A stretch of DNA of 53,519 nucleotides from Mnemiopsis leidyi (Eukaryota > Ctenophora > Tentaculata > Lobata > Bolinopsidae), in contig JH153432.1 of NCBI GenBank assembly GCA_000226015.1, positions 51,144 through 104,662 on the forward strand. Direction: 5' to 3'. The notes under the pieces are model-generated. The model was not told the origin of the DNA. It saw nothing but the letters and a program-made list of their open reading frames with translations, and searched no databases. Positions 30,657 to 44,765 of the stretch are shown piece after piece. Positions within the stretch are counted from its first letter, which is position 1; each line of letters opens with the position of its first letter. A program made the position numbers and the translations under genes.

Positions 30657-33600
30657 CTACTCTCTCTTGGGGGTTTGTCGTTTTATCCGGCGAATGCTCC
30701 GCACATTGCTAGACGAAGCAGCCTGAGTAGTGGTATCAGAGGTAGATGGCGAAGCAGCGTTAGAAGCAGCTAGGTGAGCCCAGGGCGTCTCGTTAGCTCG
30801 GAGAGAGCGGACTGTGGGTGGGTTGGAGGGGCTGGTCGTGCTGACCGTGCTGGACGTAGTCTCCGAAGCTTCACTTGCTCGTACCTCCTCCAGCAACGCA
30901 TCGTGGTCATCCTGGAGATAAACTTGGTCTTAAATTCTTCTATAATAGTATTACACTTCTTCCACTTCTATACTTCCACTTCTATAATATTATTGGTTGT
31001 TGTTAGTCATTCAACTACGACATAATTTTTACCTAAGTTTTTAAATTGGAAACTCTGTTAAAAACAAGAGCACTTTCAAAATTCTCGCACTTAAAGTTCT
31101 ATCTTCTTTCAGAAAGAATAATGTATAAGCTCTTGTTGCTGAAAAACTGTGCACAGAAAGTAATTTCATAAGTTCAATAACAAAACCTCTGCAATATCCA
31201 TCTCGAATCAGGAAATCGGGCATCGTGAAATCGTTCAAAAAAGAAATGAGGTAGAAGATGAAGATTGTGTGTTAAATAGCAAAAAAGTATCACCTATCCT
31301 GCTACTACCACCAACGGTTTCACAAATTAATCAGTTAGTTTCCGAAATTGGTGGCTAGAAATTCTCGAAATTTTTACAAGCGTCAGAAAAAGAGATTTGA
31401 TTTCTAAAAAAACTCTTATTCTACTATGGGTGACACGTTTTCTTTTTTAAAACACGAGCAAAATAAATTTGGACGAGAAATCGATTGAGAATGGTCTCGA
31501 AGTTCAAAAATTTTCAGTTAAGTGTCTTTTGTTGGGGAGGTTGCCACCACCCTATTTTTTTGTTATGTAAAATTACAATAAAATATTGTGTTGACTCACG
31601 GAATCAGGCATAATATCGAGAACTGGATCAGTGCCAGAAGATTGCACGAAGGAGAATTGAAGCTGTCTTGAATCTTCCTCTAAATCTTCGAGTCCCGAGT
31701 ACACATCTTCTTCTTCATCATTGCTACTGTCACCTGTACTTCCTGGACAGAGAACATTTTTTAACATACTTAACCATTAACATTCATAGCGGGAATTCAA
31801 AAACTTGCTATTTTACTTTATGATAAAACAAACCTAAATGAAATACGCCGGCACAGCAAAATATAGCACAGTTTAATAACAACAGTAGCTATTAACCATC
31901 GGAATCGCTAGCAATCTCTATGATCTGGACCTCGTCATTGTCTCTGTCAGATTGGCTGGTCACGTGACCCTGAGTTGTCACGTGACTTGTCCCATGTACT
32001 TCTCCCATCAGCTCGTCCTCGTTAGGGTCATCTCCAGTTGTCATGGCAACTCCACGAGCAGCGGGGGTAGCCTCGTTTGTCTCCGCCATCAAGTCTCGCT
32101 CAACAGCCGCTCCAGCCTGCAACAGTACACGATGACTGATTGTTGGTTTTTATGGACTACAAATGTAATGCGGATATTTTGTCAAACATTATTCTGACCA
32201 AAAAACATGCCAAATTAAGAAGCAGCAAGACTATTAAGATTTAATTGATTAATTAATAGTCTAAATTCTGAATACACACCTCACTAGAAGTAACAGCAGC
32301 AGAGTCCGAGATGATGTCCTCGAAGGAGGAGGAAGCAGCCATGTCAAGTTCAGAACTGCTGACCAGTGAACCCACAGGATGTTTAGAGAGGGGCTGCTTA
32401 GAGGAGCTCTGAGAGACAGCGCTAACGACAAACAAGTCAGATTCAGTAGACTGAGACACTTCTGATGTGGACTCCGAGCTATGCTGCATGTGCGCACTAC
32501 TGGTTACCATGGCAATCTTCGTGCTGGGCCCGGGTTGTTCCCCATCATCTTCCTCTATGTCACAACGTGCACGTTTGAAACCAGCAGAAGACACCGGCTC
32601 GTCGCCCCTGCTTGAGACACGCGGTGAAGGATCGTCACCACGGCTGGAGACACGGGGTGAGCTGCGCAGCATCGCACGCACCTCCCCAGTAGTAACTTCA
32701 GTGTCGAGACGGGAGGACGAGGACGACTCGCCTTGTCCACTTTGGACACTGCTGGAGGATACCTGAAATATATATTACTTTAACACTTTATAGGTACGTT
32801 TAGGAGAAGACCTTACTGCACATTGCAATACGTGAAAATAACAGCATGAACAATTTATGTAAAATCAAAACTTTGGACGAGTTGAAATTACCTGAGTAGT
32901 GGCAATACTGCCGGTAGATACGTTAGGAATGACGAGAGCTGAAGAGGAGGAGGAGGTAGAGATGTGAACACTGGTGGTTGGGGTTACTGTCGCCATGCGC
33001 GGGGGCATGTCCGGCGCTAGACTTGTTGGACGCACTGCTGCTGTTGGCGTCGTGAGACCTAGGAGTGAACTGTCAGCTTACCTCCTCTATAGCATACTTA
33101 ACTTCCTATAGCATACTTAACTTCCTATAGCATACTTAACTTCCCATTCCCAGCTATTTTAAGTTTTGTTAATAAATCTGTGCGATGTGGAACTTGTAAA
33201 ACTGACCAGCCAGGGCGGTAGGTTTGACGGAGGCTGACGCGGTAGGTTTGACCGACGCGGTTGGGGTGTCCCCAGTGTTGGTGAACTGGTCAGATGTTAT
33301 CATGTCCGTGTTCGTCTCTACACTTCGAGAACTTCCTCTCTCTGTTGTCCTCTGGAGATCCTGTACGAATATTCCGACTCTCAAGACTTAAATACATAAG
33401 GTACCAAAGTTAGATCATGCAAATGCGTAATAAGTCGACCAGGTTTTTTCAAAAATTTACATATACCTACACAACCAGCAAGAAAATAGTTGCTCCCTCA
33501 GTAATTAAACGAAAAGAAAGAATAAAACTAACATTGATAGTGGAAGTAAGGGTCAACTTGTCTTGCTCTGACTGCTCAACTCTAGAGTTCAGCTCAGAAT

Positions 33601-36600
33601 TGAGAGCACGTAATGTCTCCATCTGCTGCTCAAAGTCAACCTTCTCGGACTCCATTGTAGTTTTCAGAACTTCAGTATTTGAGTTACTTTCACTTAGTTC
33701 GTGCTCCAACTCCTTTGTTTTGGTCCTTAAAGGGAATCAAAGTGTCAGTCACAATGAATTTTGAAAATGTATTTGTCGGGCATTTTCTGTCTGTTACGAA
33801 GTAATCCCCATATCTACTTCACCTAGTTAACTAAACACTACAGGCGCCAGCGACACCAAAAATAAAGTAAAACATAAAGACCCACGTCAGATCATCAAGT
33901 TTGCTCTTGGCAGTGCGGAACGCCTCCATGGCCTTGCGGAACTTCTCCTGAACCTCCTCGTGATCCTTGTTCAGTTTTTCGTGTTCCTGGGTCAGAGACT
34001 CGTACTTCTTCATCAGCCCCTCCTCTGTCGCCGCCTTCAGGTCCTCCGATAACGATTCTGATTTGACTGCAAGACGGGGAAAGGTTGATAAGATGTGGAT
34101 AACCTGTCCTGAAAGTACGATAGGCATGGAGTAAACCGATATTTCAACTTTGTACAGTGAAAAAGACTACATTACCTTTGTACTTTTTAGCCAGAGCTCG
34201 AAGTTTGCTGATAATTGTATCTTTCTTCTCTCCTTGCTCCTCCAATAGCGCCTTCTTTTCTTCTAGCTCGGTAGCTAAGGCCTGTTTCTCCTTCTTTAAA
34301 TTCTCCAATTGAGTTGCAGAGGTCTTTAGTTCTGCACTGACGTTCGTAAGCTCCATGCGTACTTTAGTTCCGTCTGCTTTGATGCTGAAAGGGGAAATTA
34401 TAGCTTCTTTCTACCAACAGCAATCTAGTACTTGCTGGGAAAGGTGCAAACCGTATTACACACTTATAGATGTAAATTTCAATTTCTGGAAACAAAGTTA
34501 GCGTTAGCGAAAAACTACAGTTTGATATAACAGATGATAAATCAGCTTAAAAATCTGAAAAGCTATCCATCTAACCAAGCAGATATTCACCTGTTGATAG
34601 TGCCAAGCAACTGTTTCTTCTCCTCTGCGACCCTTCCGTTCTCCTCCTGCAGTTTCGTCACAGTCTCCTGCTTCTCAGCCAGCTCAGCAGAGTGTTCTTC
34701 TTGGCGCTTCTTCAGCTGTCCCCACAGCTTACCGTTCTCTGATTGGAGACGTGCGAACTCCTTGGCGTCTACCTTGTTACACTGCTCTATCAGCTCGTTA
34801 CACCGGGTCGACCAACGTGCCACGTCCTTTCCGAGCCCTTCCTTCTCGGACTGCGATAATACCGCGGTTAAAATTCTAACCTTCTTGTTACACTTCATCA
34901 CCAAGCAGATTTCAGGTTTTTTAAGGCTATATTTGTGCACAGAACCCAGCAGCACACAGGCTTCTTTGCAACTCCAATCTTAGTCAGAAATGAACTAATT
35001 GATAAGATACTAGCATTTTAGCATTACTAAATATAACTATCACTACAAAATGAAATAAGTTTAACTACCTGCAAAACTGTAATCTTGTCGTTGAGTTCCC
35101 TGTTTTGAGCCTTGAGAGGTTTGACTTGCTTGTCGTAAGCAGCTATCTGTTGTTTCAACAATGCAGTCATACTTGTAAGTCTCGTCTTCTCCTCTGTTAT
35201 CAGTCTTATCTTCTCAGCTAACGCTTGAGACTCCTCCACTTGCTTCAGCAGTTCCTAAATGTGTTTCTTGTTTACATCAGCCTTTCTATGTGATCAGGGA
35301 ATGTTTTAAGGGAGAAGTTAGTATTTACACAGAGATTACACACAGCAGATTGCATGGTTTGAGGTTGAAATGCTATAGAACGAAACAATACAAGATAGTT
35401 TACTACAGACCTGGTGCTGTTCAAGAGACAAAACGGAAGAGTGATTCTTAGTCCTTTCTTCTTCCAAACAAGCTCTAGTCTCATCCAGCTGCTTCTCCAA
35501 GAAAGTACTTCTGTTCTTGAATCGTTCAGCATTACTTTCCGTCACTTCCATCTTTGTTACGAGGATCTCTTTTTCACGTCGCACATACCTACAACACAAC
35601 ACTTGAAAAGTAGTCTGACAAACATGCTTATCTTCTGGGTTTGTGCACTAACATTACACAGCTCGCAGATAAAGATAACTTTCTTAATTACCTGATTATC
35701 TCCCATAACTCCTCCGTGGATTTGTTATCTGAGGTTTGTGCCGTAATATCCACTGACTCGTTTGTAATAGCTTTCTGTAGCTCTACTACATCTATAAACA
35801 AGAAGTTTAGAAGATTGTTTTTTTTTGAGTAAATTTCAATGGTGGGAGGTAAATTAATAGAGAGGTAAGTTAGCAGGAAAGTTTATAAAACAAAATGAGT
35901 ATGTATGTGAATTTAACACGTGCTAGATCTAAACATCGACAAGAGTTTGATTTCTACAAACCTTTGCTGAGGGTAGCGAGTTGAGAATGAAGACATGTAT
36001 TTTGTTGTTCCAGATCGTCTGCTCTTTGTTTGAGCGAGTCCCGTTCTTGTTCCAGGCCTACTTTTTGGGTGTGCCAAACCTTCGTTTCTTCCTCTAATCG
36101 CGACTCTGTGATAAAGAGGAGTTAAAGTGTTGCCCGAAAACCCGCGAAATATAAATCCACAAATCAGCAAATTGAACGTACGTGATAAACATTTTGTATG
36201 AGAAAAAGGCCGCGCTCCAGCAGTAATCAGAGATCAAATGGCGTAACAGGCCGATTTTGGGGAATCTGGATGAAGAGAAAACAATCTAGAGGAACGAGAA
36301 AAAACGTTCAACCCACCAGCACTGGATTTAGCGGTCGATAGCTGAGAAAGTTGTTCTTGGTATTTGTCGGTTTGCTGTTTTATTTCTGTTAGCTGTGCCT
36401 CTGTTCTCACTAACTCTTCTCGTTGGTCGGAGATGCTGTGAGTAGGTTCGATTTAGTTATTTGCACAGTGCCGACTTTGGTCTAAGTGAAGAAATTGAAT
36501 AAAAAAGAAACTTCAAGGAAAATAAACATGACAGAGAAGCGTTAGGCAGAACCGTAGCCAAGTGGGTGCAGTAGGTCCTGCACCCCCCCCCCCCCCCAAA

Positions 36601-39600
36601 AAAAGAAATAGTTAGACACTAAATCACACTAAGATTGAAGTATAAACGTAACTCTAAAAGTGTAAAGAAATAAAGAACTTGCTCTTTGGGAATTTCTTGG
36701 ACTTGGCTCCTAAGTAATTATCGATCCAAGTATCTAATTAGTGATATGATGCTATAGGCAGTGTTCTGTACATCTCAGACTACTTAACATACTTAAATTT
36801 TGACTAATTCTTCAAAAAGCCTTGCCTTCACCCCCCACCCCAACATCCCAGGGGCCTACCGATCCCGTAGACTCATGGGATGGTGACGCATCACAGGCAC
36901 CCCAATTAACGGGAGCCGGATTTACTTCACTCTGCCAGCTGCACTTTTCCATCCAAAATGAAGTTAAAGGAGTTAAAGAATAATAATAACAAACCTAGAC
37001 TGTGCCTCTTCGTACTGAGCACTAAGCTTGTTGAACTGAGTCCTAATGTCCAGTTCCAGTGCGATAGCCGCCTCCTCTTTCTCCCGCGTCTCTTCCAGGA
37101 GGTGCTGGGTCTTTGTCAGAGCACTCCTCAGTTGTCTGACCTCGCTCTCTCCTGGCAGGGGGAAGTGGTTAAAAAGTGCTTGACAGATAACAGTAACAGA
37201 CAACAGTAACAGTGGATAAGTACTGTCCTTTAAAATCGTGTTATAATGGATTGGCGGGCTACGGGGTTTTGTTATCTGCAGACCCATAAGAAATAAAAAC
37301 AGGTAAATTGGCAAAACGTAAGACATTATAATTTATATTCACCTTTCTGCTGGTAAGTATCGAGCTGGTTTTGTAAGTTCAGCTTCTGTTCATTAGCTTC
37401 CTTTAACTTCTCAGTGAGGGTGTTAATTTCCTCCCAATTTTGTGTCATCAACTGCTCTGATGCACACTTAACTGATTGTTCACTTTGTGACATTTCTTTT
37501 AGCGCTTGTTCGTGTGCTTCACTGATGTCTTTGTACTGTGAACAAAAAATAATTAATAAGGAGGTAGAATTTAAAAAATGAATGATTTGAACTGAGTTTT
37601 TTAACTTAACAGGCTAATAAAAACAAAGCTAAAAATAACACAACACACGACAGAAGTTAACATTAGATAAGACAGATATCTCCCTAACTTTAAGAACTCC
37701 AAGCCAACCTGCTGAGCATGCTGTTTAGCTAGTTCTACTTGAGACTTCAGACTGTCTTCTTTAGCTGTCATCTCTAGTACTCTGTGTTGCAGTTCTGTTA
37801 TCTTGGCGGCTTGATCTTTTAGACGTGTAGCTTGTACTGCTATTGTGTCGTCTGTTTCTGAACATTTTAAAATATAGCATTGCACTAAGAATTCAGGAAA
37901 TATAAAGTCTATTCCCAAAACTAATCCCAAGCAATTGAGCTAGTAACTACAAATCAGACCATGTTTTACTCCAATAACCTGTATCAGTGGGATTAGAGTC
38001 TACATGGATGCCCTGGTTGACTTGCTGTAGTTTAAACTGTAAAGTCTCCACTTCTGTCTTCAGTTCACCGTTCTGTGTTATCAGGACTGCCTGCTCAGCC
38101 TGCAGCTTCTCAAGCGCAGATCTACTTTCAGTCAAACTGACACGTTCTTTCTCCAGAGTTGTCTGATACAGGGATAATATCTTTAGTGCAAATATAAAAG
38201 ATGGTGGGAGGGGTGCCAAGCCATTCCATCAATTTCGATTTCCGCACTTTATAGCTTAACACTTTTAAGCTAAACGCACTTTATAGCTAAATAGTATTTT
38301 ATGCAAATGATGCGAATTGCTCGTGCCATTTAGCTAAATCTGATCTCATGAATGTACATTTTTTCCAAAATTTCACACGTGTAGTCATATCATGGATAAT
38401 TATCTGTCCATTTTATGCGCGTAATACTGATACAAGTTATAGGATAGTATGTAATCTTTTGCTCTTTACCATACTCAAGGGACAAGGGGCCCTTGGGCTG
38501 GAACCCCTTTATCGAGTTATCAGAATGCAAGGCTGGGAAGGGGAGGACTTGGCCTGCTTTGCGGATCATATCATCTGCTACCGTGCGCTGCGTGGCTCTC
38601 TCTATCATGGTCACCTCCTAGCAACTAAGACTGAGGTACCCGGGTAAATCACCTCCTTGTCAAATAGACTTGGAGTATGCTGCCGTGTCTCAAACGTTAT
38701 TGATGTTTTAAAAGGACGTGATTTTGCTCGCATTTGGGAAGTAGCAAGGTCCGACCTGAGACCCTCAGTATGTAAGACTTAATTGTGAATGGAAATTTCG
38801 CTTTAATGACGAATCGTTCGTTACCTTCGTTTCCTTCATCTTTGGAAATCGATTAGCTCTCAACACAAAGAACAGTGATTTATAAATGATCACGCTATAA
38901 ATTACCTAGTGGGCCATATGTCATGTGACAAGTCACATGACACTGATTAAAATCTTCCTGACTATTGAAATCATGACATTCGACCAGGTGTTTACCCAGG
39001 CTAAACCCATCATCAGTATCGTTTGGTGAGAAACTTGGGTCTGTAATAGAAGTGCCATTTTCTATCAAAGTTAACGAGAATTTATACTTGGCAAGCGATA
39101 ATCAAAACGACAAACCTTGAGTTCTTTTAACTGCGAGTTCTGTATAGCTTCAGATGTTCTGTATCGCAGTTCTGTACTCTGTACTTTTCTTCTTGCCTCA
39201 CTCAACTCGCTTTCCAGTGATTCTATCTTCTTTTCTGTCCTGTTCTTCCTCTCGAACTCCTAAACAACATGATTCGTTAAAATATCAATAACATGTATTC
39301 CTAGATTGGATGACATATGCTAATACTTTTACCAAAATGTCTTTTAATAAAACATATGATATAAATTCAAGTTAAATCTGAACCCAAAAACTTCATCAAC
39401 AATAATAATTATAATAAATAAACTATAATAATTATAATAATTATAATAATTATGATAATTATAATAAATAAACTAAAACAGTCTTGTCTGTTCTACCTGT
39501 CGCTCCAAGTTGTTTTGTATTGTTTGTAGGTTGCTAAGCAACATGTTCTGCGTGCGACTCTCCCTTATGAGCGCCTCGTTCTGGGAGCGCTGCTTAATCT

Positions 39601-42600
39601 CGCTAACTTTCAGCAGCTCTATCGTCTTGTTGTTCCCCTCGATGCTGTGTCTCAGTTTGTTGAGTTCCTCTCGACTGCTCATATTCTCGTTAAGTAGTCG
39701 ATCATTAGTGAGCTGAAGCCTAGTTACTGTACTCTGCATTTCTTTGCACTTATCTTTGTACTGCTTCATCTGGAGGGGAAATGTCTTACTTCATAATTCT
39801 AAAATCTGATATCTTGCTAGATAGGTAATTAAAAGGCGCTACCCTACGTGTATGCCCCGTGTACATTCATTCATAGGTAAAAACTCGATAAACACAGAAC
39901 ATGAATTCTGTCAGTTCTATTATTAAGAATAAAGTTTGCTCACCTCAGCAGTGACATTCGCACTGTTTGTCTCCAACAGCCTGTGTTTCTCATCGCTAAA
40001 CTCCAATTTGCTGGCTAACTTAGTCTTCTCAGCAAGCATTGTGCTGCACTGGTTGCGCGCGGTATCCAGCTGCTCCTGAACCAGGCTTATCTGCTCACGC
40101 TTCTCTTTCTTGTACGACGTGAACTCTTTCTGAAGCTCCTCCAGGGCAAGTTCGTGTTTTGACGACTTGTCTGATTCTTTACCTTTATCTTTATTCTCTT
40201 CTAAAGGCCCTGAATTGATAAACAATTATGAAAATAGAATAATTTTGCTGTCAAGTCAATTAAAAGTAGAGTGTGTCAAAACAGTAGCAAAATATTAAGT
40301 TTTGAAATCAAGGGAATATTGCATGAGAGCATGTTACAAGTAGTATCTTAGAAATTGCTAAACTGCAGCCAGATTGAGTTGATAACCATAACCAAACCTT
40401 AAAAGCTTATAGGACGTATTGTATTGAACATTGTACAAGTGAATTAGACACCAAGTGAGTAAGAATAATTACAAACCAATATTATGTCCTGCCTGGGCCA
40501 GGAGCACTCTGTACATGTCCCGCTGCCGGGCAACTGCTTCTACCATCTCAACCTGCTGCTCTTGCGCTCTCTTCAGATCCTTAATCTGGTCTCCAGCTGT
40601 TTCCAGCTTTGCACGCAACTCTACAATCTGAAACGGGTTTGTCAGAGTCGTTTCATCTAATTTTTAGAAATGACGGTAATAAATAATAAACCACCACAAT
40701 TCAGATTGTTGCTACAAACGGGAATTGCAGGTCAGTCCTACCTTAGGGTCCTCATCCTCCATCTCTCTGCGCTCCTGTTCCTCGCTCAACTCGCGCACTA
40801 CACAAAGTAACTTCTGGTTTTGTTCTTGTAGCTCTGCTATGGATCTGAAACTCACCAGCTGACCGCTTATCACCTGATTTAGATTATTAGCTTAATGAAC
40901 TATAATAGAACACGAACGATGATTTTAGACTTCAAACTTTAAAATCAGGACAACACAGTTACACAGAGATTTATAATTTTAGTGGCCACACAAATCACTT
41001 TAGAAACATACATTTATTATGACCTATTGGTACATAATTGTGATACATATTGATGCATATTGGTGCATATTGGTACATATTGGTGATAACGATAACCCGG
41101 GCTCATTTTAAAACCAACATACGTAGCACACAAAAGTAGTCAAGTTTACAACCCCCGGATACTATATATTACCTGTGATGATGAAGTGACATTGTTAGAA
41201 CCTATAGCGGGAGACTGACTTCTGGAACTAGTGCGCGACCTGCGACCTGCACGTGCATCCTCCACCTCCTTCACCAACACCTTGTGGGAAATTGCAATCA
41301 ACATCATTTAAACACTTAGATAAAGATTATGCAAGGTTGAAACTTTGTAAATTTGTTCTTCCAAGTTTTTAAAGTTCTCTTACCTGGACCTGCTGACCAA
41401 GGTCCTTGACTTGAGACTTCATACGCTCGTTCTCACGCTTCAGTGCGCGACTTGTGTTCTGATTCTCTTCACACGCTATTCTGTAGTGTTCAACCTGTTT
41501 CATCGACTTCTCCAGTTTGTCTGCTAAATTGTCCTGTTGAATTTGAATTAGAACTGGAGCATTTCCTGCATCACTTCCCACTCTTCGTTTTAAAGTGGAG
41601 ACTCCACATTGTCCATATTGTCCTTAATATATAATTGATTAGCTGACCCACAAGCAGCCAAAGTCTGAACTAACACACCTTTCTCTAGAAGTCCACTACT
41701 AATGATGAATAATCTACCTGATTGAGAAGAGCGTTCTCGTAGTCTGCACGCTGTTGTTGCAGTAAAGGAGCTTTCTCCTCGATTTCCTTCAGTATTTGAT
41801 CCAGGTATTGCGACTGCAACCTGTTTTTGTCCTTTTCCAGAGCTAGCTGCTCAGTAGCCTCAACATATGCACTGTACATCTGAGTTATTGACATGCCTGA
41901 TTTCAGCATTCCTGAGAGAATCCAAGTCAGCTATAGTTTCAAAAGTTTCTGTGACCTTAGAGCTGAAAGTAATATTAAAATCATGCCTAAAAATCATGCC
42001 TAAAAATCATGCCTTACGTCACGTCATATGACGACAAACTTGTCATGACGAAAATAGTGTTGAGTATTTAGATAATACAAACTTCCTGACAATCCAGTTG
42101 ACAAACCTCCGACAGTGACAGCGGTGGAGGAGAGTTGAGAGAGATCGAACTGATTAGAACCCTCATTGTCAGACTTTCTAGAGGTCAAGATAAGATCGTT
42201 AGCGTTATCTAGCTCGTTCTGGAGAGATACTATCTTCCCTTCTAGCTCCTTCGTCACAGCCAGGTGCTGAGAGATACAGAGCTGAATTAAAATCTAGCCA
42301 TTCTCAACATCCGTGTGTGGATGAAGACAAGAAAGGTGCCGGACAATTGTTACTTTATTGTCTTTATCTTTCATTGTCGTTACACTCAAACATACCTAAA
42401 CGTTACATTTATTTCACACTTATTTTGTTCTCTATGTCATTAAATTCAGTCACATTATTACTTCGAGATGAAGGTAAGGTAATTTGCAATGATTTAGTTT
42501 AGTTGGTCCCGGCTAAACCTTTTGGATTGTTAGATTTCAACATAACTTTAACAGTACATATTTGAGATTTTCTAGAAGCATGACGTGATCAATCCCAGAT

Positions 42601-44765
42601 AAGAGACAGAAGGTCGACAAGCAAAGAAATCTGAAGTGAGTACCTTGGTAAGCTCGTCGTTACAATGCTGTTCCAGAGAAATATTCTCTTCCTGGGAACG
42701 TGTCAGCATGCTCTGCATCTCAGTCACTGCTGTAGTCAACTCCTTTATTTTGTCCTGTAAATTTGTTATTTGATAAGAGGCTAGCTAAGATGAAATGCAA
42801 AATTTCTAAATGGCATTGGAAGAAAATATAATAAAAAAACCAATTTTGTCTCTCTAAAATGGGGTTGAATGTTGTGACAAACGCAAGTTATGAGATTCAG
42901 CTACAAGATTCCTCAGCTTTACCTGGTACTCCTCACAGTTGTTGGAGTAGAGCTGTGTGAGCCGCTCCTGTTTGTTCAGCTGCAGTCTGATGTTCTCTAT
43001 GTCAGTCAAGTGTGCTGCATCTTTGTCTTGCAGCTTGGCTGTCAGCTCGCTTACTTTCTTCTCCAGCTTGTTGCTGTGCGACTTGAGTGTCTTCTGACTC
43101 TCCTGTTGGGGAGGCTTTACGTTCACAGCAATTTCAATACTAACATGAAGAATGAGGATGTCCAGGAAATTACTATACCATGTTTATGTATAAATTGTAA
43201 ACTAATGCTGAAATGTGATCTAACAGACACGTTCTTTGACTGCATTATTTGAGGAAATTGCCTAATTTGTGAATAACAAAATCTGTTACATACATGTTAC
43301 CGACAGAAAAGACATACTTTCTTTCATCAGAGTACACTTAAAATACGAACATTGAGAAAAGCAGTTTCTTCAGATTTCTGAGCCAGCTCCGACTTGAGTT
43401 TACCAGTAATCTCTGTTGAGGATTGTCTGAGTTTGCCAAGCTCGGTCGTTTTAGCTGTAAGCTCGTCAGTCAGCCAAGTGTTCTGTTGTGTTACTATATC
43501 CTAAAGCGGGATCAAAGTTAGGACTTAATAATATTAAACTCTTGATTGTTGGACTAAAAATGCTATGAAAATGGGATCAAAAGTCTATCCTGGAAGCATA
43601 GACAACAAAAATACCTTCTCCTGGCTGAGGCGCTCCTCACGAAACTTGAGTGACATTTCCCGGCTCTCAACATCACTCAGTTTAGCGCGGGCCTCTGCTT
43701 GCATCTTACTGAGGTCAGCCTCTTTTGCAGAAACACTCTCCCAGTCTCCATTTATCCGCTTAATCTCCTCCTCTTTGTAGTGCAACCTAAATGCGATAAG
43801 TAAAGGTAACTGAATGTTGATTGGGAGATTTTACTGTGTTGCAGACAAACAAAGTCGATTTACGAATATGCAATTTAACATGCATTTTACATGGAGATTG
43901 GAAATGACTAATGGTAGGGGACAATAACAAGTACATCTTACTATTTGGCAAACCAAGAACCGACAGATTTAAAACCTTCTTAAAGCATCCTCAAGTTTTA
44001 ACTTAAGACTAGTAGATTCTGATTCTATTTGCTGAAGCTTTGAAGACTGCTCTGATTTATCAGAAACAAATTCGTTCAACTTTGATTTCAGCTTGCTTAG
44101 TTCTTTTCCAGAATCTGCTCCACTCCGTAACAATTCTTCTTTGCGCTCTGTTTCAACATGAAGCTTATTAGATAACTCGAATATCTGGTTTTGCATCTCG
44201 GTACAGCGCTGCTCAGCATTCAGATCTGCTACCTGACAAAGAAAAACAAATAAAATGTCCTATAAATGCTGCAATGTACTGTATGTAAAGTAAAAGCAAT
44301 AATTCAAAATAGATAATTAAAGTAAGGAACTAACTTAAGCAACAAATTGCATAGCTTAGTCTTAATAGTAAAAGAGCTTTCTTACAAAAGTCTGGTGATA
44401 ATGAAGGCAAATAAAAAAGACAAAGTGTACTTTTATCTAATTTTAACTAGCAGTAAGCACAACACTGCACGTTATATCTGTGTTATTCAAATATGAAAAT
44501 GTTTAATTTACCACTATTCTATTCTATGCTCCTATAATTAAATAGCAGCATGTGTGTAAGTCATTCTCATAAGAAAACAGTTTTGTATTACCTTAACTTG
44601 CTGGCTGAGGACATTTCGTTCATCAGCAAATCGCTGGCGCTCATTGGCAGCAGTAGCCAAAAACTCTTTAAAGGTATTGATGATCTTGGCAACATCTCCA
44701 CTCTCCTCTGACAGCTGTTTCAACTTTTGAGTCTCCCAAGACAACAGACTCTCAACTGTTGTCAT
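30657..44765 (-). CDS. TPR: Nuclear-basket nucleoporin TPR (Megator/Mlp)
   Basis: A very long coiled-coil scaffold of the nuclear-pore basket, acting in mRNP export quality control and spindle-checkpoint (Mad1/Mad2) anchoring in known animals. Thirty-four coding exons rebuilt from splice sites sum to 6,297 bases: 2,098 residues, a little shorter than vertebrate TPR. Family landmarks include SGMSITQMYSAYVEATEQLA (exon 8), NERMKSQVKDLGQQVQ, VARQRDMYRVLLAQAG, MLLSNLQTIQNNLERQ, YVRREKEILVTKMEV and the SKLRALAKKYK region. About residues 1-1,600 are heptad coiled coil. The rest is a Pro/Ser/Thr-rich then acidic tail (SSNDEEEDVYSGLEDLEEDS) containing VQIIEIASDSD, like the vertebrate VIVIDSDDEEE patch and a candidate SUMO-interaction motif. 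It ends in a basic patch (RSIRRIKRQTPKRE) before the stop at 30,657. The start ATG at 44,765 is the only in-frame Met opening exon 1. Confidence 0.96.
33087..33146. repeat. 20-bp tandem repeat, 3 copies, TPR intron 29
   Basis: CTATAGCATACTTAACTTCC three times, almost exact, just upstream (transcript sense) of the exon 30 acceptor. Confidence 0.92.
36550..36910. repeat. TPR intron 19 insert with C15 homopolymer
   Basis: GAACCGTAGCCAAGTGGGTG, CAGTAGGTCCTG and a run of 15 C (36,583-36,597) followed by A-rich sequence. About 240 bases on lies a C-rich/GGGGCCTACCGATCCCGTAG block. Phrases such as GTAGCCA...GGTCCTGCACCCCC are common at ends of DNA-transposon relics. No TIR pair proven. Confidence 0.45.
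39392..39480. repeat. AATAATTAT microsatellite, TPR intron 14
   Basis: ATAATAATTATAATAATTAT-type low-complexity sequence just downstream of exon 14. Likely length-variable. Confidence 0.85.
41035..41090. repeat. CATATTGGTG tandem repeat, TPR intron 10
   Basis: Four to five copies of a 13-base unit (CATATTGGTGCATATTGGTA). Confidence 0.85.
41981..42016. repeat. 13-bp tandem repeat, 3 copies, TPR intron 7
   Basis: AAAATCATGCCTA three times in a row. Confidence 0.85.

Larger units (their letters stand above)
30657..37151 (-). other. TPR: TPR coding exon map, exons 19-34
   Basis: Exons (minus strand): 19 37151-36995; 20 36435-36317; 21 36105-35962; 22 35791-35692; 23 35588-35411; 24 35254-35069; 25 34850-34591; 26 34384-34176; 27 34066-33886; 28 33725-33533; 29 33360-33207; 30 33058-32892; 31 32762-32280; 32 32116-31897; 33 31742-31600; 34 30911-30657. 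Phases agree at every junction. Exons 29-34 encode the low-complexity tail, with internal repeats TASVKPTASASVKPTA (exon 29) and SPRVSSRGDDP / SPRVSSRGDEP (exon 31). Several introns are retained as open frame in the raw sequence and should not be read as coding. Confidence 0.9.
37343..44765 (-). other. TPR: TPR coding exon map, exons 1-18
   Basis: Exons (minus strand): 1 44765-44592; 2 44232-43976; 3 43786-43615; 4 43500-43351; 5 43102-42923; 6 42754-42644; 7 42266-42107; 8 41911-41718; 9 41533-41384; 10 41280-41173; 11 40873-40742; 12 40627-40477; 13 40209-39944; 14 39769-39497; 15 39259-39116; 16 38162-37979; 17 37857-37709; 18 37535-37343. All junctions keep frame. Exon 4 has a weak donor (GTTCGT); a site four bases on would shift the frame. 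Exon 10 is Arg/Ser-rich and breaks the coil. The longest intron (39,115-38,163) holds no supported exon. Confidence 0.9.

Noticed and set aside
38348..38650. Open frames on both strands in the large TPR intron
   Set aside because: TPR exons 15 and 16 join in phase without it; no recognisable protein, though a repeat origin is possible.
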